A program made the translations under genes and the position numbers. The notes beneath the pieces are model-generated. The model had not been told where the DNA came from and did not search any database. It saw only the letters and a list, made by a program, of their open reading frames with translations. DNA of 64,000 nt, taken from NCBI RefSeq assembly GCF_028288185.1, contig NZ_JAQBOF010000040.1:234800-298799 (forward strand). The letters run 5' to 3'. Below are positions 17,631 to 26,157 of this stretch, one piece after another (position 1 is the stretch's first letter; each line of letters starts with the position of its first letter). This stretch comes from Mucilaginibacter sp. (GTDB taxonomy: Bacteria > Bacteroidota > Bacteroidia > Sphingobacteriales > Sphingobacteriaceae).

Positions 17631-17784
17631 AAAGATTAAAGATTAGTGATTGAAGATTGGTTTGTAAAGATTAAAGATTGGGCCGGTGGCAAGCTATAAA
17701 ACAAAGAAAGCGATAAGGGCTACTTATCGCTTTTAATACTATAAATTAAGAACAGCAACTAATCTTTAATCACCAATCTTTCAA
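17631..17784. repeat. iterated-word inverted repeat, word AAAGATT
   Basis: The left part (17631-17690) repeats AAAGATT/GAAGATTGG words; the right part (17761-17784) carries the reverse complements AATCTTTAATC and CAATCTTTC. Between them lies the bacilliredoxin terminator hairpin. One of several such cassettes in this window, each with its own word. Confidence 0.7.
17707..17733 (-). terminator. terminator downstream of the bacilliredoxin gene
   Basis: AAAGCGATAAG (17707-17717) pairs perfectly with CTTATCGCTTT (17723-17733), loop of five bases, T-rich on the minus-strand 3' side. Confidence 0.75.
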
Positions 17785-18198
17785 CTAGCAATATTGCTCA
17801 AACGCGCCAATTAAGTTATCGGCTATCATTTGTGCAGGGCGGCCCTCAATTTGGTGGCGCTCTATCATGTGTACCAGTTTACCATCTTTAAACAAAGCCA
17901 TAGCTGGTGATGACGGAGGGTAAGGCAACATATAGTTACGGGCGCTGTCAACAGCTTCTTTTTCCATGCCGGCAAATACGGTTACAAATTTATCGGGGTG
18001 TTTGGCGTTTTGTGTCGCCATACGTGCGGCAGGGCGCGCGTTAGCAGCAGCACAACCACAAACCGAGTTTACCATTACAAATACGGTACCCTCGCTTTCA
18101 ATAGCATTTTTTACCGCATCGGCATCTTTTAACTCTTCAAAACCAACCTTGGTAAGTTCTTCTCGCATTGGGGTCACTAAATATTCAGGATACATCAT
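17785..18198 (-). CDS. BrxA/BrxB family bacilliredoxin
   Basis: A 137-residue thioredoxin-fold protein of the YphP/YqiW family. The active-site CGC motif is present in VNSVCGCAAANARPAARMA, and the family signature MLPYPPSSPAMALFKDGKLVHMIERH is intact. In Firmicutes it removes bacillithiol from mixed disulfides; Bacteroidota often make bacillithiol too, but no bsh gene lies in this window. It stands alone with long flanking gaps. The ATG at 18198 fits the family start MMYPEYLVTPMREEL. Confidence 0.93.
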   Translation of the reverse strand: MMYPEYLVTPMREELTKVGFEELKDADAVKNAIESEGTVFVMVNSVCGCAAANARPAARMATQNAKHPDKFVTVFAGMEKEAVDSARNYMLPYPPSSPAMALFKDGKLVHMIERHQIEGRPAQMIADNLIGAFEQYC

Positions 18199-18379
18199 AA
18201 TGTGTCTTTTTCAAAAAAATTATCCACAAAAATAATAAATATGCAACAGTAAAGGTTTAAAAAACGTAATAATAACATCATGCTGACAATGCGTTATACA
18301 AAGCAAATGTTAAATTGTTTAAATAATGTTAATTTATACAAGGCTTTTTATAAATTGCCACCCCTAATTGCTAGAGTAG

Positions 18380-19246
18380 ATGAAAGTTGACCCAAAAGAC
18401 GTGAGTACAATTGTTATTTTAAGTAAAAATAAACAAGGTACCAGAACAATCCAAGTACGTACCCGCCATTTAGTCCGCTTAAAATATTATGCGATGGGGT
18501 TGGTTGGTGTACTTGCAATTTTAATTGGATCAATTGTTTTTCTGAACAACAAGAGCCAACAGCAAGAGCAGGAAAAGCAACAATTGCTTACACAAATTTT
18601 AAATCTTAAAGGGCAAATACCAATAGCTTTGCAAAAAGAAACCGAAAAAAATTCTGCCCAAACCTATATACAGGCTATTGAGACCAAACTAAAAAGCATT
18701 AATGATTATTTAAGAAAACGCGGACTAAAAGGCTTCTCAACCAAATCGGTTGGTGGCGATGCCAACGACGCTGGTGTAAAGCTATCTGATAAAGAAGTTT
18801 ACATAGCCTATAACGATTATTTAACACATTTGGTAAACACCGTGGGTTTTACGCCGATGGGTTATCCGCGCATTAGTTCCATGACGTCGAGCTTTGGTTT
18901 CAGGAGCGACCCGTTTAATTCGGCACATGCCGAGTTTCATCCGGGTATTGATTTTAAAGGCAATCGTGGTGACGTAGCTAAATGTACTGCTAACGGCCGT
19001 GTTGTATCTGCCGGCTGGAACGGTGGTTACGGTAATTGCGTTAGGGTAGCACACGCTAACGGTTTTGAAACTTTGTATGGTCACTTATCACGTATAACCG
19101 TTAAGGTTGGTCAGCAATTATCAGTTGGTGATAAAGTTGGCGAGGTTGGCTCGACCGGCCGCTCAACCGGTACACATTTACACTACGAAGTAAGAAAAGA
19201 CGGGAAACCACTAAACCCCGTTAAGTTTTTAACCTTGAATAACTAA
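18380..19246 (+). CDS. M23 family metallopeptidase, membrane-anchored
   Basis: A 288-residue LytM-type endopeptidase. A cytoplasmic N-terminus of about 40 residues precedes one membrane helix (about 45-65), a coiled coil (about 67-120), and the LytM domain with zinc ligands in FHPGIDFKG and HLHYEV and the central LYGHLS. It resembles the envelope hydrolases that Bacteroidota pair with bactofilins: the bactofilin gene starts 12 bases downstream. The combination points to localised peptidoglycan remodelling for cell shape. Confidence 0.92.
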   Translation: MKVDPKDVSTIVILSKNKQGTRTIQVRTRHLVRLKYYAMGLVGVLAILIGSIVFLNNKSQQQEQEKQQLLTQILNLKGQIPIALQKETEKNSAQTYIQAIETKLKSINDYLRKRGLKGFSTKSVGGDANDAGVKLSDKEVYIAYNDYLTHLVNTVGFTPMGYPRISSMTSSFGFRSDPFNSAHAEFHPGIDFKGNRGDVAKCTANGRVVSAGWNGGYGNCVRVAHANGFETLYGHLSRITVKVGQQLSVGDKVGEVGSTGRSTGTHLHYEVRKDGKPLNPVKFLTLNN

Positions 19247-19258
19247 TAAAGGCAACCA

Positions 19259-19645
19259 ATGAGTGTTTTTTCTAAAAAAGATAAAGTAGCGCTTGATCTG
19301 CAAGCTATATCAACATTAATTAGCGAAGGCAGCACCATATTGGGCAACTTAAACGCCCCTGCAGTTGCGCGTATTGATGGCCAGGTAACCGGTGACGTAC
19401 ACGTAAACGAAGGCTTAATATTAGGCGAAAATGGTTTTATAGAAGGTAATATTACCACCAAAGAAATGGTTGTTTACGGCACAGTAAATGGCAATATAAC
19501 CGTACAATCGCTTGAAATTAAGGGCACCGGCAAAATAACCGGCGATATTGAAACGGCTACCCTATTGGTTGAAGCCGGCGGCGTTTACAACGGACATTTA
19601 GCTATGGCATCAGCTAATACTAAGCAGATTAAGCAGATAGCGTAA
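19259..19645 (+). CDS. bactofilin family cytoskeletal protein
   Basis: A 128-residue bactofilin (polymer-forming DUF583). The repeated hexad beta-helix pattern is clear (GSTILGNLNAPAVARIDGQV, GDVHVNEGLILGENGFIEG, GNITVQSLEIKGTGKITGDI). These proteins polymerise without nucleotide and scaffold cell-wall enzymes; the M23 peptidase 12 bases upstream is its probable partner. The gene is followed three bases after its stop by an ACTCACCC-type repeat element. Confidence 0.93.
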   Translation: MSVFSKKDKVALDLQAISTLISEGSTILGNLNAPAVARIDGQVTGDVHVNEGLILGENGFIEGNITTKEMVVYGTVNGNITVQSLEIKGTGKITGDIETATLLVEAGGVYNGHLAMASANTKQIKQIA

Positions 19646-19647
19646 TT

Positions 19648-19790
19648 ACTCACCCGGTCTATGCTTCGCTGGACCAACCTCTCTTCCGCAAGCGGTAAAG
19701 AGGGTTTAGAGATCTTAATTAACACTTTTTTACCTACCTCTTTCCGCAAGCGAAGGAGGGTAGACGAGCAAAGCGATGTCGGGGGTGAGT
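19648..19790. mobile_element. ACTCACCC...GGGTGAGT inverted-repeat element, empty form
   Basis: A 143-bp element with 8-bp terminal inverted repeats ACTCACCC and GGGTGAGT. Each arm has a GGTC/GACC mini-hairpin region containing GCTTCGCT (left) or AGCAAAGCG (right), then an internal hairpin of the CCTCTCTTCCGC type. The centre is only about 30 bp and holds no gene. The same arms at 34118-34643 enclose a DUF559 nuclease gene. No target duplication is evident. Confidence 0.7.
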
Positions 19791-19864
19791 CACCGGCGCA
19801 CGTTTATTATTACATCACCCAACAAAAATTTAAAATCCTCGTTGTTTGTTATTAATATTACAGC

Positions 19865-20665
19865 ATGAAACAATACGGGCTCATCGGTTTTCCGCTTTCG
19901 CATTCTTTTTCGAAAAAATATTTCACTCAAAAGTTTGAGGATGAAAATATTACCGACTGCGCGTATGAGCTGTATACCCTTGAGCATATAAAAGACCTGC
20001 AGGACCTGTTGGATGCTAACCCAGACCTTTACGGTTTAAATGTAACCGTACCACACAAAAAAAATGTATTAAAATACTTGGACTGGATAGAGCATGATGC
20101 CCGCAATGCAGGTGCTGTAAACTGTATACGGATAATCAAAGAAAGCCCGGTACTGGCAGCATTCTCCGGCGAAGTTGGTGTTGAGGGGCACGATTTCAGA
20201 CTGGAAGGTTTTAATACCGATCTGTATGGTTTTGAAATGTCATTAAGGCCATTGTTAAAAGAACAGCATACCGAAGCCCTTGTATTAGGCGATGGCGGTG
20301 CCGCACAGGCCGTTAAATGCGTGTTAGAGAATCTGGATATCAGCTATAAGGTAGTTACCCGTAGCCCACACAAGGATAATTTATTGTTTAAAGATTTGAA
20401 GCCGCGCCATATTGAAACCCATAAATTAATTATCAATACCACGCCGTTGGGTACCGCGCCGGATGTTGAGGCGTTTCCGCCAATACCATACCAGGCGATA
20501 ACAGACGAGCACTTATTGTACGATTTGATATATAATCCACCCGAAACCATGTTTTTACGCAAAGGTGCAGAGCGCGGTGCCACCCCTAAAAACGGGTACG
20601 AAATGCTGGTACTACAAGCCGAAAAATCATGGGAGATCTGGAACTCGAAGGAGAAACATCCATGA
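19865..20665 (+). CDS. aroE: shikimate dehydrogenase
   Basis: A 266-residue NADP-dependent enzyme that reduces 3-dehydroshikimate in aromatic amino acid synthesis. The N-terminal substrate site YGLIGFPLSHSFSKKYF and NVTVPHKKNVL (catalytic Lys) are intact, as is the nucleotide loop VLGDGGAAQAV. The sequence belongs to the Bacteroidota type, with GDGGAAQA in place of GAGGAARA. Its TGA overlaps the gldD start (ATGA), an arrangement also seen in related genomes. Confidence 0.94.
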   Translation: MKQYGLIGFPLSHSFSKKYFTQKFEDENITDCAYELYTLEHIKDLQDLLDANPDLYGLNVTVPHKKNVLKYLDWIEHDARNAGAVNCIRIIKESPVLAAFSGEVGVEGHDFRLEGFNTDLYGFEMSLRPLLKEQHTEALVLGDGGAAQAVKCVLENLDISYKVVTRSPHKDNLLFKDLKPRHIETHKLIINTTPLGTAPDVEAFPPIPYQAITDEHLLYDLIYNPPETMFLRKGAERGATPKNGYEMLVLQAEKSWEIWNSKEKHP

Positions 20666-21261
20666 GAGTATTTGCAGTAGTAATTATAGCGGTATTGTTT
20701 TTTGCTGCCTGTGGTGGTAATGCTGATTATTCGCCAAAACCACGCGGGTATTTCCGTATTGAATTACCTAAAAAGGAATATCAGGAATATGTATCCAATT
20801 ATCCGTTTACATTTCAATATCCTAAATACGCTGTTATCGAGAAGGATACACAGACACGCGTAGCGCCCAACCTCATCAGCATGACGCACTTATTAAATAT
20901 GCAGTTTAGGCAACTTAACGGTACGCTGCATTTAAGCTATGAAACCATCACATCCAAAAAAATGTTTAATGAGTTGGTGGAAGATGCGCATAAGCTGGCT
21001 TTTAAAAACAGCATAAAAGCTACGGATATTGACCAGGGAGACATTCATGTACCCGCCCATAATGTTTATGGTATTTATTATACCATTGGCGGTAACTCGG
21101 CATCATCGGTACAGTTTTTTTTAACCGATAGCGTAAAAAACTATATGCGCGGCGCATTGTATTTTAATACCGAACCACGGCTCGACTCTATCCAGCCTGT
21201 ACTTAATTTTGTTAAACAGGATATCAATGTGATGATAGGCAGCTTTAAGTGGAAAAAGTAA
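20662..21261 (+). CDS. gldD: gliding motility lipoprotein GldD
   Basis: A 199-residue lipoprotein required for gliding and type IX secretion in Flavobacterium. The signal ends in a lipobox LFFAAC (C17), followed by the family signature YSPKPRGYFRIELPKKEYQ. The ATG at 20662 is chosen: it has a good GGAG seven to ten bases upstream, overlaps the aroE stop, and puts the lipobox at the right distance; the frame is open further upstream but that would overlap aroE deeply. porX, another type IX gene, is at 44295. Confidence 0.92.
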   Translation: MRVFAVVIIAVLFFAACGGNADYSPKPRGYFRIELPKKEYQEYVSNYPFTFQYPKYAVIEKDTQTRVAPNLISMTHLLNMQFRQLNGTLHLSYETITSKKMFNELVEDAHKLAFKNSIKATDIDQGDIHVPAHNVYGIYYTIGGNSASSVQFFLTDSVKNYMRGALYFNTEPRLDSIQPVLNFVKQDINVMIGSFKWKK

Positions 21262-21264
21262 AGG

Positions 21265-21351
21265 GTTAAACGTTGTACGTATTACGTTATACGTTTTTTA
21301 AAGTTTGATATAAATAATTCACGTATAACGTACCACGTAAAACGTACAACA
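21265..21351. repeat. iterated-word inverted repeat, word ACGTATAACGT (copy 1)
   Basis: The left arm GTTGTACGTATTACGTTATA and the right arm of ACGTATAACGTACC and ACGTAAAACGTACAAC words are inverted relative to one another and built from ACGT-centred words. It ends seven bases before the metallo-hydrolase start; copy 2 lies just past the same gene. Confidence 0.75.
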
Positions 21352-21357
21352 TAAAAC

Positions 21358-21996
21358 ATGGCTTCAGTAAAAGTACTCCCCAATAACCCCTTCCAGGAAA
21401 ACACTTATATTTTATATGATGAAACCGGCGAGTGCGCCATCATTGACCCCGGTATGGAAACAGCTACAGAGCAAAACGCGGTAGTAAACTTTATCAGGGA
21501 CAATAATTTTAAACCCGTTTTACTGTTAAACACCCATTGCCATATAGACCATGTTTTGGGCAATAAATTTGTGTTTGATCAATACGGGCTTAAACCCCAA
21601 TTTAACAAGGGCGAACAGGCGGTATTGGACGCGGTTATAGCCTATGCCCCGCAATTTGGCATACGCTATGAACCATCGCCTATGCCGGATGAATACCTGG
21701 GCGAAACCGGTACCATTAGCTTTGGCAATACCACATTAAATTTGATCTACGCGCCCGGCCACTCGCCCGCGCATTTATGTTTTCATGATGAGGAAGCTAA
21801 CCTGGTTATAGGCGGCGATGTATTATTTAGAGGGAGCATTGGCCGTACAGACCTGCCCGGCGGCAGTTTTGAAACGCTGATAAAAAACATCGAAGAAAAA
21901 CTGCTTATCCTGCCCGATAGCTGTACAATTTATCCCGGCCATGGCCCCGAAACTACTATCGGGTTTGAAAAACAACATAATCCTTTTTTAACGTAG
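21358..21996 (+). CDS. MBL-fold metallo-hydrolase (glyoxalase II-like)
   Basis: A 212-residue metallo-beta-lactamase-fold enzyme with the metal motif THCHIDHVLG (HxHxDH), later ligand His in APGHSPAHLCF, and bridging Asp/His in GGDVLFRGSIGRTDLPGG and YPGHGPETTIGFEK. It is close to the YcbL/GloB-like thioester or persulfide hydrolases; the substrate cannot be fixed from sequence. Both flanks carry the ACGTATAACGT-type cassette, so the gene is bracketed by two copies of the same repeat. Confidence 0.9.
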   Translation: MASVKVLPNNPFQENTYILYDETGECAIIDPGMETATEQNAVVNFIRDNNFKPVLLLNTHCHIDHVLGNKFVFDQYGLKPQFNKGEQAVLDAVIAYAPQFGIRYEPSPMPDEYLGETGTISFGNTTLNLIYAPGHSPAHLCFHDEEANLVIGGDVLFRGSIGRTDLPGGSFETLIKNIEEKLLILPDSCTIYPGHGPETTIGFEKQHNPFLT

Positions 21997-22000
21997 TGTG

Positions 22001-22085
22001 TTTTGTTGTACGTTTAACGTTATACGTTTTACGTACTTTTACATCCAACAAAAACGTATAACTTACCACGTATAACGTACCACAT
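22001..22085. repeat. iterated-word inverted repeat, word ACGTATAACGT (copy 2)
   Basis: GTTGTACGTTTAACGTTATA on the left and ACGTATAACTTACC plus ACGTATAACGTACC on the right. Related to copy 1 but with different word order, so it is not a simple recent duplication. It runs to within a few bases of the TTG start of the permease gene. Confidence 0.75.
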
Positions 22086-22087
22086 AA

Positions 22088-23320
22088 TTGAACACCTCCA
22101 TCTACATAGCCAAGCGATACCTTGTTTCGAGCAAGAAAATGCATGCTATCAACATCATATCGGGTATATCCATGATGGGGATATTAATTGGTACGGCGGT
22201 GCTGATTACCCTGCTATCAGTTTTTAATGGGTTAGAAAAAGTAATTGTTGGTATAAACAGTAATTTTTCGCCCGAATTGCGGGTGGAGGCCCGGCTGGGT
22301 AAAACATTCGATCCTAATACCGCTTTTTTTAGATCATTGCATAAAGATGATCGCTTGTTTTCTTACACCGAAGTATTGCAGGATAAAGTGGTGATACAGT
22401 ACGGCGATAAAACTTTTATAGGGAATTTAAAAGGGGTAAGCAGCGAGTTTCAAAGAAACCCACACCTGGATAGCATTATACTAGACGGCTCTTTTACTTT
22501 GCATTATAGCAATAATAGCCCCATGGCCGTTATAGGGGTTATAGTGCAGAACAATTTGTCGGTTAATGTGCATAATTCGTTTTTTCCGTTACAAATATAT
22601 TCACCCAAACGGGGTAATTCGGTTTCTATTAACCCGGCTGATGAGTTTACTACGCGCAGCATCTTTCCATCGGGGGTGTTTTCCATCCAGCAGGATTATG
22701 ATGATATTGTAATTGTACCCATTGAGTTTGCGCGTGGGCTATTAGATATCCCCATAGGCGTATCATCAATAGATCTTAATTATAAAAAAGGGACTGACCT
22801 GGCGGCAGTGCAGGCAGAGCTACAGGAAAAAATAGGGAAGGGCTTTACCGTAAAGACCCGCCGGGAGCAGGATACGATATTATATAAAACGCTTAATTAC
22901 GAAAAGTGGGCGCTGTTTATGATACTAACCTTTGTTTTAATTATAGCGGCCTTTAACATTGTAGGCTCTTTAACCATTTTAGTTATTGATAAGCGTAAGG
23001 ATATTGCCATACTAACCAGCCTGGGCGCTAACAAACAATTAATACGCGGTATATTCTTTTTTGAGGGGATGATGATATCATTAATTGGTTGTTTTATTGG
23101 TATGGTGCTTGGCCTTGCATTTTGTATATTGCAGCAGCACTACGGCTTTATAACGGTCGACGGCAAAATAAGTGTACCCAATAATGCTTATCCAATTGAT
23201 ATAAAGCCGGTTGATTTTGGTTTGGTGTTTTTAACGGTTATAATTATTTCGGTAATTGCATCGGGCATTAGTGCAAGGTTAAGTGTAAAAGGATTAGATG
23301 ATATTAAACATGATTTATAA
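22088..23320 (+). CDS. LolC/E-like ABC transporter permease (FtsX/MacB family)
   Basis: A 410-residue permease with four membrane helices: one near the N-terminus (ISGISMMGILIGTAVLITLL), a large periplasmic domain, then three at the C-terminus with the FtsX signature (VIDKRKDIAILTSLGANK). It matches the lipoprotein-releasing LolC/LolE group, which extracts outer-membrane lipoproteins from the inner membrane. The start is TTG at 22088; the N-terminal NTSIYIAKRYLVSSKKMHAI is conserved in the family, which argues against the later ATG. The gene overlaps the following lipoprotein frame. No ATPase gene is adjacent. Confidence 0.9.
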   Translation: MNTSIYIAKRYLVSSKKMHAINIISGISMMGILIGTAVLITLLSVFNGLEKVIVGINSNFSPELRVEARLGKTFDPNTAFFRSLHKDDRLFSYTEVLQDKVVIQYGDKTFIGNLKGVSSEFQRNPHLDSIILDGSFTLHYSNNSPMAVIGVIVQNNLSVNVHNSFFPLQIYSPKRGNSVSINPADEFTTRSIFPSGVFSIQQDYDDIVIVPIEFARGLLDIPIGVSSIDLNYKKGTDLAAVQAELQEKIGKGFTVKTRREQDTILYKTLNYEKWALFMILTFVLIIAAFNIVGSLTILVIDKRKDIAILTSLGANKQLIRGIFFFEGMMISLIGCFIGMVLGLAFCILQQHYGFITVDGKISVPNNAYPIDIKPVDFGLVFLTVIIISVIASGISARLSVKGLDDIKHDL

Positions 23321-23330
23321 ATTTGCTTAC

Positions 23331-23708
23331 ATGCGTTTATTTAAAGCCCCTATTTTTTTAGCGGTGCTGATCTCTATCGGCTTATTTAGCTGTAAAAGCA
23401 AACCTGATAAAAACGATACGGTTAACCCTATAGTAATTAAAGGCATATATACTTGTGCGCCCGGCGCAAAAACATACCAGGCTTGCGGTAAACAAACAGA
23501 ATTTTGGGTTGCAGATAGTTCGGCACAATTAGAGTTAAAATACTCGCAATTAGTTAGCTTTGAAAAACCTGGCGAACCGGTTTATATTGAGGTAGAAGGT
23601 AAAAAAATAAAATCGGCTACGGGTGGCAATGGTGCTGCATTTGATAGTACGCTGGTAGTAAAAAAATTAATAAAGATCACTAAAGACATACCTGCCGATT
23701 GCAAGTAA
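23331..23708 (+). CDS. hypothetical lipoprotein
   Basis: A 125-residue protein with a lipoprotein signal (GLFSCKSK). The mature part is small, beta-rich and contains IKGIYTCAPGAKTYQACGKQTEFWV with two further cysteines, and ends in DIPADCK. I do not recognise a family with confidence; the layout recalls NlpE-like or OB-fold envelope lipoproteins. ATG 23331 is preferred because it gives a normal signal peptide; an in-frame ATG at 23298 would overlap the permease by 23 bases. Confidence 0.75.
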   Translation: MRLFKAPIFLAVLISIGLFSCKSKPDKNDTVNPIVIKGIYTCAPGAKTYQACGKQTEFWVADSSAQLELKYSQLVSFEKPGEPVYIEVEGKKIKSATGGNGAAFDSTLVVKKLIKITKDIPADCK

Positions 23709-23779
23709 ACTTTTTAGTGTTATATTGTTTCAATATTAAAATCAAACTCATTTGCCTGTTTGGCGTTAATTAAATTATT

Positions 23780-24151
23780 ATGGAATCAAAACGTCAACAA
23801 AAATTTGCCGGAGTAATACAAGAAGATCTTGCCGCCATATTTCAGCGCGAAGGGATGAACTATTTACCAAATACATTGGTAACCATAACCAAAGTAAGGG
23901 TTACACCCGACCTGGCAATTGCAAGGGTGTTTTTAAGCTTTTTTAATAATACCAATTCTACGGTAGCGTTGCAAACTGTAAAGCTGCACGCGTCAGAAAT
24001 CCGCTACAAACTGGGCAGCCGGATTAAAGACCAGGTAAGGGTAATACCACAACTGGAGTTTTTTATTGATGATACCAACGAGTATGTTGACCGTATGGAT
24101 AAGATATTTGACAAAATACATCGCGAAGAAAAACAACCCGATACTGAATAA
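23780..24151 (+). CDS. rbfA: ribosome-binding factor A
   Basis: A 123-residue KH-fold factor for 16S rRNA maturation and cold adaptation. Family features are the start MESKRQQKFAGVIQEDLAAI, TKVRVTPDLAIARVFLSFF and the conserved C-terminal VRVIPQLEFFIDDTNEYVDR. It precedes the M23 peptidase by eight bases, and may be cotranscribed. Confidence 0.94.
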   Translation: MESKRQQKFAGVIQEDLAAIFQREGMNYLPNTLVTITKVRVTPDLAIARVFLSFFNNTNSTVALQTVKLHASEIRYKLGSRIKDQVRVIPQLEFFIDDTNEYVDRMDKIFDKIHREEKQPDTE

Positions 24152-24159
24152 ATTATTTA

Positions 24160-24852
24160 ATGAATGCGTCTGAAAGGTTAGCAGGTTACATTAAAACACA
24201 TCCCGAAGCTATAGGTAAAGTTGTTGATTTTAATGCAGCTACAGATCGCTTATATAAATTCGATCTCACGGTATCAAACACAGAGCTGGATCATAACATA
24301 GTTTGGGATACCGATAAATTTAGCAACTGGATAAATGCCAAACTTAAAGCAACCCATAGTCTTTATGGAATTGGCGGGTATATGGAACACCGCACCCTGT
24401 ATGCCCGAAGCCCGTTATTTGATGCGCCCGGAGAGCCGCGCCGGTTACATTTAGGCACAGATATCTGGGCCGCTGCCGGTACGCAGGTTTATTCGCCATT
24501 AAATGGTACGGTACATAGTTTTAATGATAATAATAATTTAGGCGATTATGGCCCGACTATTATTTTACAACACGATTTGGACGGGACTGCGCTTTATAGC
24601 TTATACGGACACCTGTCCCGCAAAAGTCTTAACGGTTTAAGCATTGGCAAGCCGATAACCAAAAATCAAAAAATTGGCGAATTGGGCGACAGCAAAGTTA
24701 ACGGACACTGGCCGCCGCACCTGCATTTCCAATTAATGTTTGATATGGAAGGTAAAATTGGCGATTTCCCTGGTGTTGGCTGTTTCTCTGAAAAATCCAA
24801 ATGGCTAAAAAACACGCCCGATCCTAATTTGATATTGAGGTTTCCGAAGTAG
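24160..24852 (+). CDS. M23 family peptidase-like protein without signal peptide
   Basis: A 230-residue protein whose second half is a LytM/peptidase M23 domain: HLGTDIWAAAGTQVYSPLNG with zinc ligands H and D, LYGHLS, and HLHFQLMFD. There is no signal peptide or membrane helix at the start (MNASERLAGYIKTHPEAIGK), so either it acts in the cytoplasm or is exported unconventionally. Members of this subgroup are annotated peptidoglycan endopeptidases, but an intracellular substrate cannot be excluded. Confidence 0.88.
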   Translation: MNASERLAGYIKTHPEAIGKVVDFNAATDRLYKFDLTVSNTELDHNIVWDTDKFSNWINAKLKATHSLYGIGGYMEHRTLYARSPLFDAPGEPRRLHLGTDIWAAAGTQVYSPLNGTVHSFNDNNNLGDYGPTIILQHDLDGTALYSLYGHLSRKSLNGLSIGKPITKNQKIGELGDSKVNGHWPPHLHFQLMFDMEGKIGDFPGVGCFSEKSKWLKNTPDPNLILRFPK

Positions 24853-24867
24853 TATTACCTAAAAAAT

Positions 24868-24893
24868 GTCATTTCGAATGTAGAGAGAAATCT
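24868..24893. repeat. single arm of a GTCATTTCGAATGTAGAGAG repeat
   Basis: The sequence begins GTCATTTCGAATGTAGAGAG, a form of a dispersed intergenic repeat common in Bacteroidota. Only one arm is visible here, between two convergent genes. Confidence 0.4.
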
Positions 24894-24907
24894 ATACCTG
24901 ATCATAC

Positions 24908-26050
24908 CTACAAATAACTTAACCACCACTGCTTATGCTCGCGTTTATACTGCATAAACCATTTGCATGGAAAATAAAGTATTGTTACTACGCTGATCCA
25001 TATTAGATACACCCAACCTAAACTTAAACCGACAGATACTTGCCCCGGTGCCGGGCTTTGCGGTAAAGGCACAATCAGGCCTATAAGTATTGCCAGCAAA
25101 TGGATCAGATATAAATGCAGGATATAGTAAAACAACGGCACCCGCCCAAACACTACAAAAATATCAGTGAATATATTTTTTTTGCCCTCAATAAAAGCCA
25201 GGAATAACATAGCCGGGCCAAGGGTGATCAGCAAGTAATCTAACGATGGCGGATATTTGGAGATATTGATAAATGACAGAATTGTGCGGTGAATATTACC
25301 CTGGTAGGTCCAGGTAGTTGGATCGCCATAAATAGCGAAATAACGGATCACAATAAACAGAATAATAGCCGATGAGCCAAGGATAACCAATGCTTTTTTA
25401 CGTTTGGCGGCATCAATAGTAAACAGCTTGCCAAAACTATAGCCGGTAGCCATAACACCTATCCAAGGGACAAGCGGATAGAATACAAAAATATCCTCGC
25501 CCTGCCATAAATGTACCATCCCCGGTACATGTAAAAAGGTCCATAATGTTTTTTCGCCAGGTGTAAAGGTGGCTGTGTTAACATGGTCGAACGCGTTATG
25601 CCCAAATATCAACAGTAAACCAAAACCAGCTATTACAGGTAAAGGCAAAAATATAAGTAAGCCCAGTACCATCATGCTGATGCCAATTGCCCATATCACC
25701 TGCAAAAATAAGCCACCGCCCCAGCCCAAATGTATTAACGTAAATTCTAATACAACCAGCCACAATCCTCGCGATAGCAAAAACTTGCAGGCATCTGCTT
25801 TGCTTTTCCCTCGCGTAAGCGATAAGAAAGCACCCGTACCTGCCAAAAATACAAATGTTGCCGCGCAATAGTGCGTAATAAACCGGGTTAAAAATAATAT
25901 AGTTGATGCACGGGTAAGATCGGTAGGATCATAATTGGCTGCCATAAAAAAATCGCGGGTATGGTCAAGCGCCATTATGGCCATTACCAGGCCACGTAAT
26001 ATGTCTATAGAATCAATACGCTTTTTAGGGGTCTCGGCTAAAAGGTTCAT
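24908..26050 (-). CDS. DUF1624/heparan-alpha-glucosaminide acetyltransferase-like membrane protein
   Basis: A 380-residue membrane protein with around ten helices. The start RIDSIDILRGLVMAIMALDHTRDFF is the diagnostic motif of the DUF1624/YeiB-related acyltransferase-like superfamily, whose His (in DHTRDFF) is conserved. These proteins are predicted to move acetyl or acyl groups across the inner membrane, but few are characterised. It lies downstream of the TonB receptor gene, separated by a hairpin terminator, so it is probably its own transcript. Confidence 0.88.
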   Translation of the reverse strand: MNLLAETPKKRIDSIDILRGLVMAIMALDHTRDFFMAANYDPTDLTRASTILFLTRFITHYCAATFVFLAGTGAFLSLTRGKSKADACKFLLSRGLWLVVLEFTLIHLGWGGGLFLQVIWAIGISMMVLGLLIFLPLPVIAGFGLLLIFGHNAFDHVNTATFTPGEKTLWTFLHVPGMVHLWQGEDIFVFYPLVPWIGVMATGYSFGKLFTIDAAKRKKALVILGSSAIILFIVIRYFAIYGDPTTWTYQGNIHRTILSFINISKYPPSLDYLLITLGPAMLFLAFIEGKKNIFTDIFVVFGRVPLFYYILHLYLIHLLAILIGLIVPLPQSPAPGQVSVGLSLGWVYLIWISVVTILYFPCKWFMQYKREHKQWWLSYL

Positions 26051-26100
26051 GTTTAATATTTTACGAAACTAACATACTAATAATTTGCGTGTTATACAAA

Positions 26101-26130
26101 AATAGCGATGAGTTTAAACCCATCGCTATT
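26101..26130. terminator. hairpin terminator after the TonB receptor gene
   Basis: AATAGCGATG (26101-26110) pairs perfectly with CATCGCTATT (26121-26130) around a TTTAAA loop. It is 28 bases past the receptor stop on the minus strand. Confidence 0.75.
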
Positions 26131-26157
26131 AATAAATACGATTGTCGTAAATGACAG

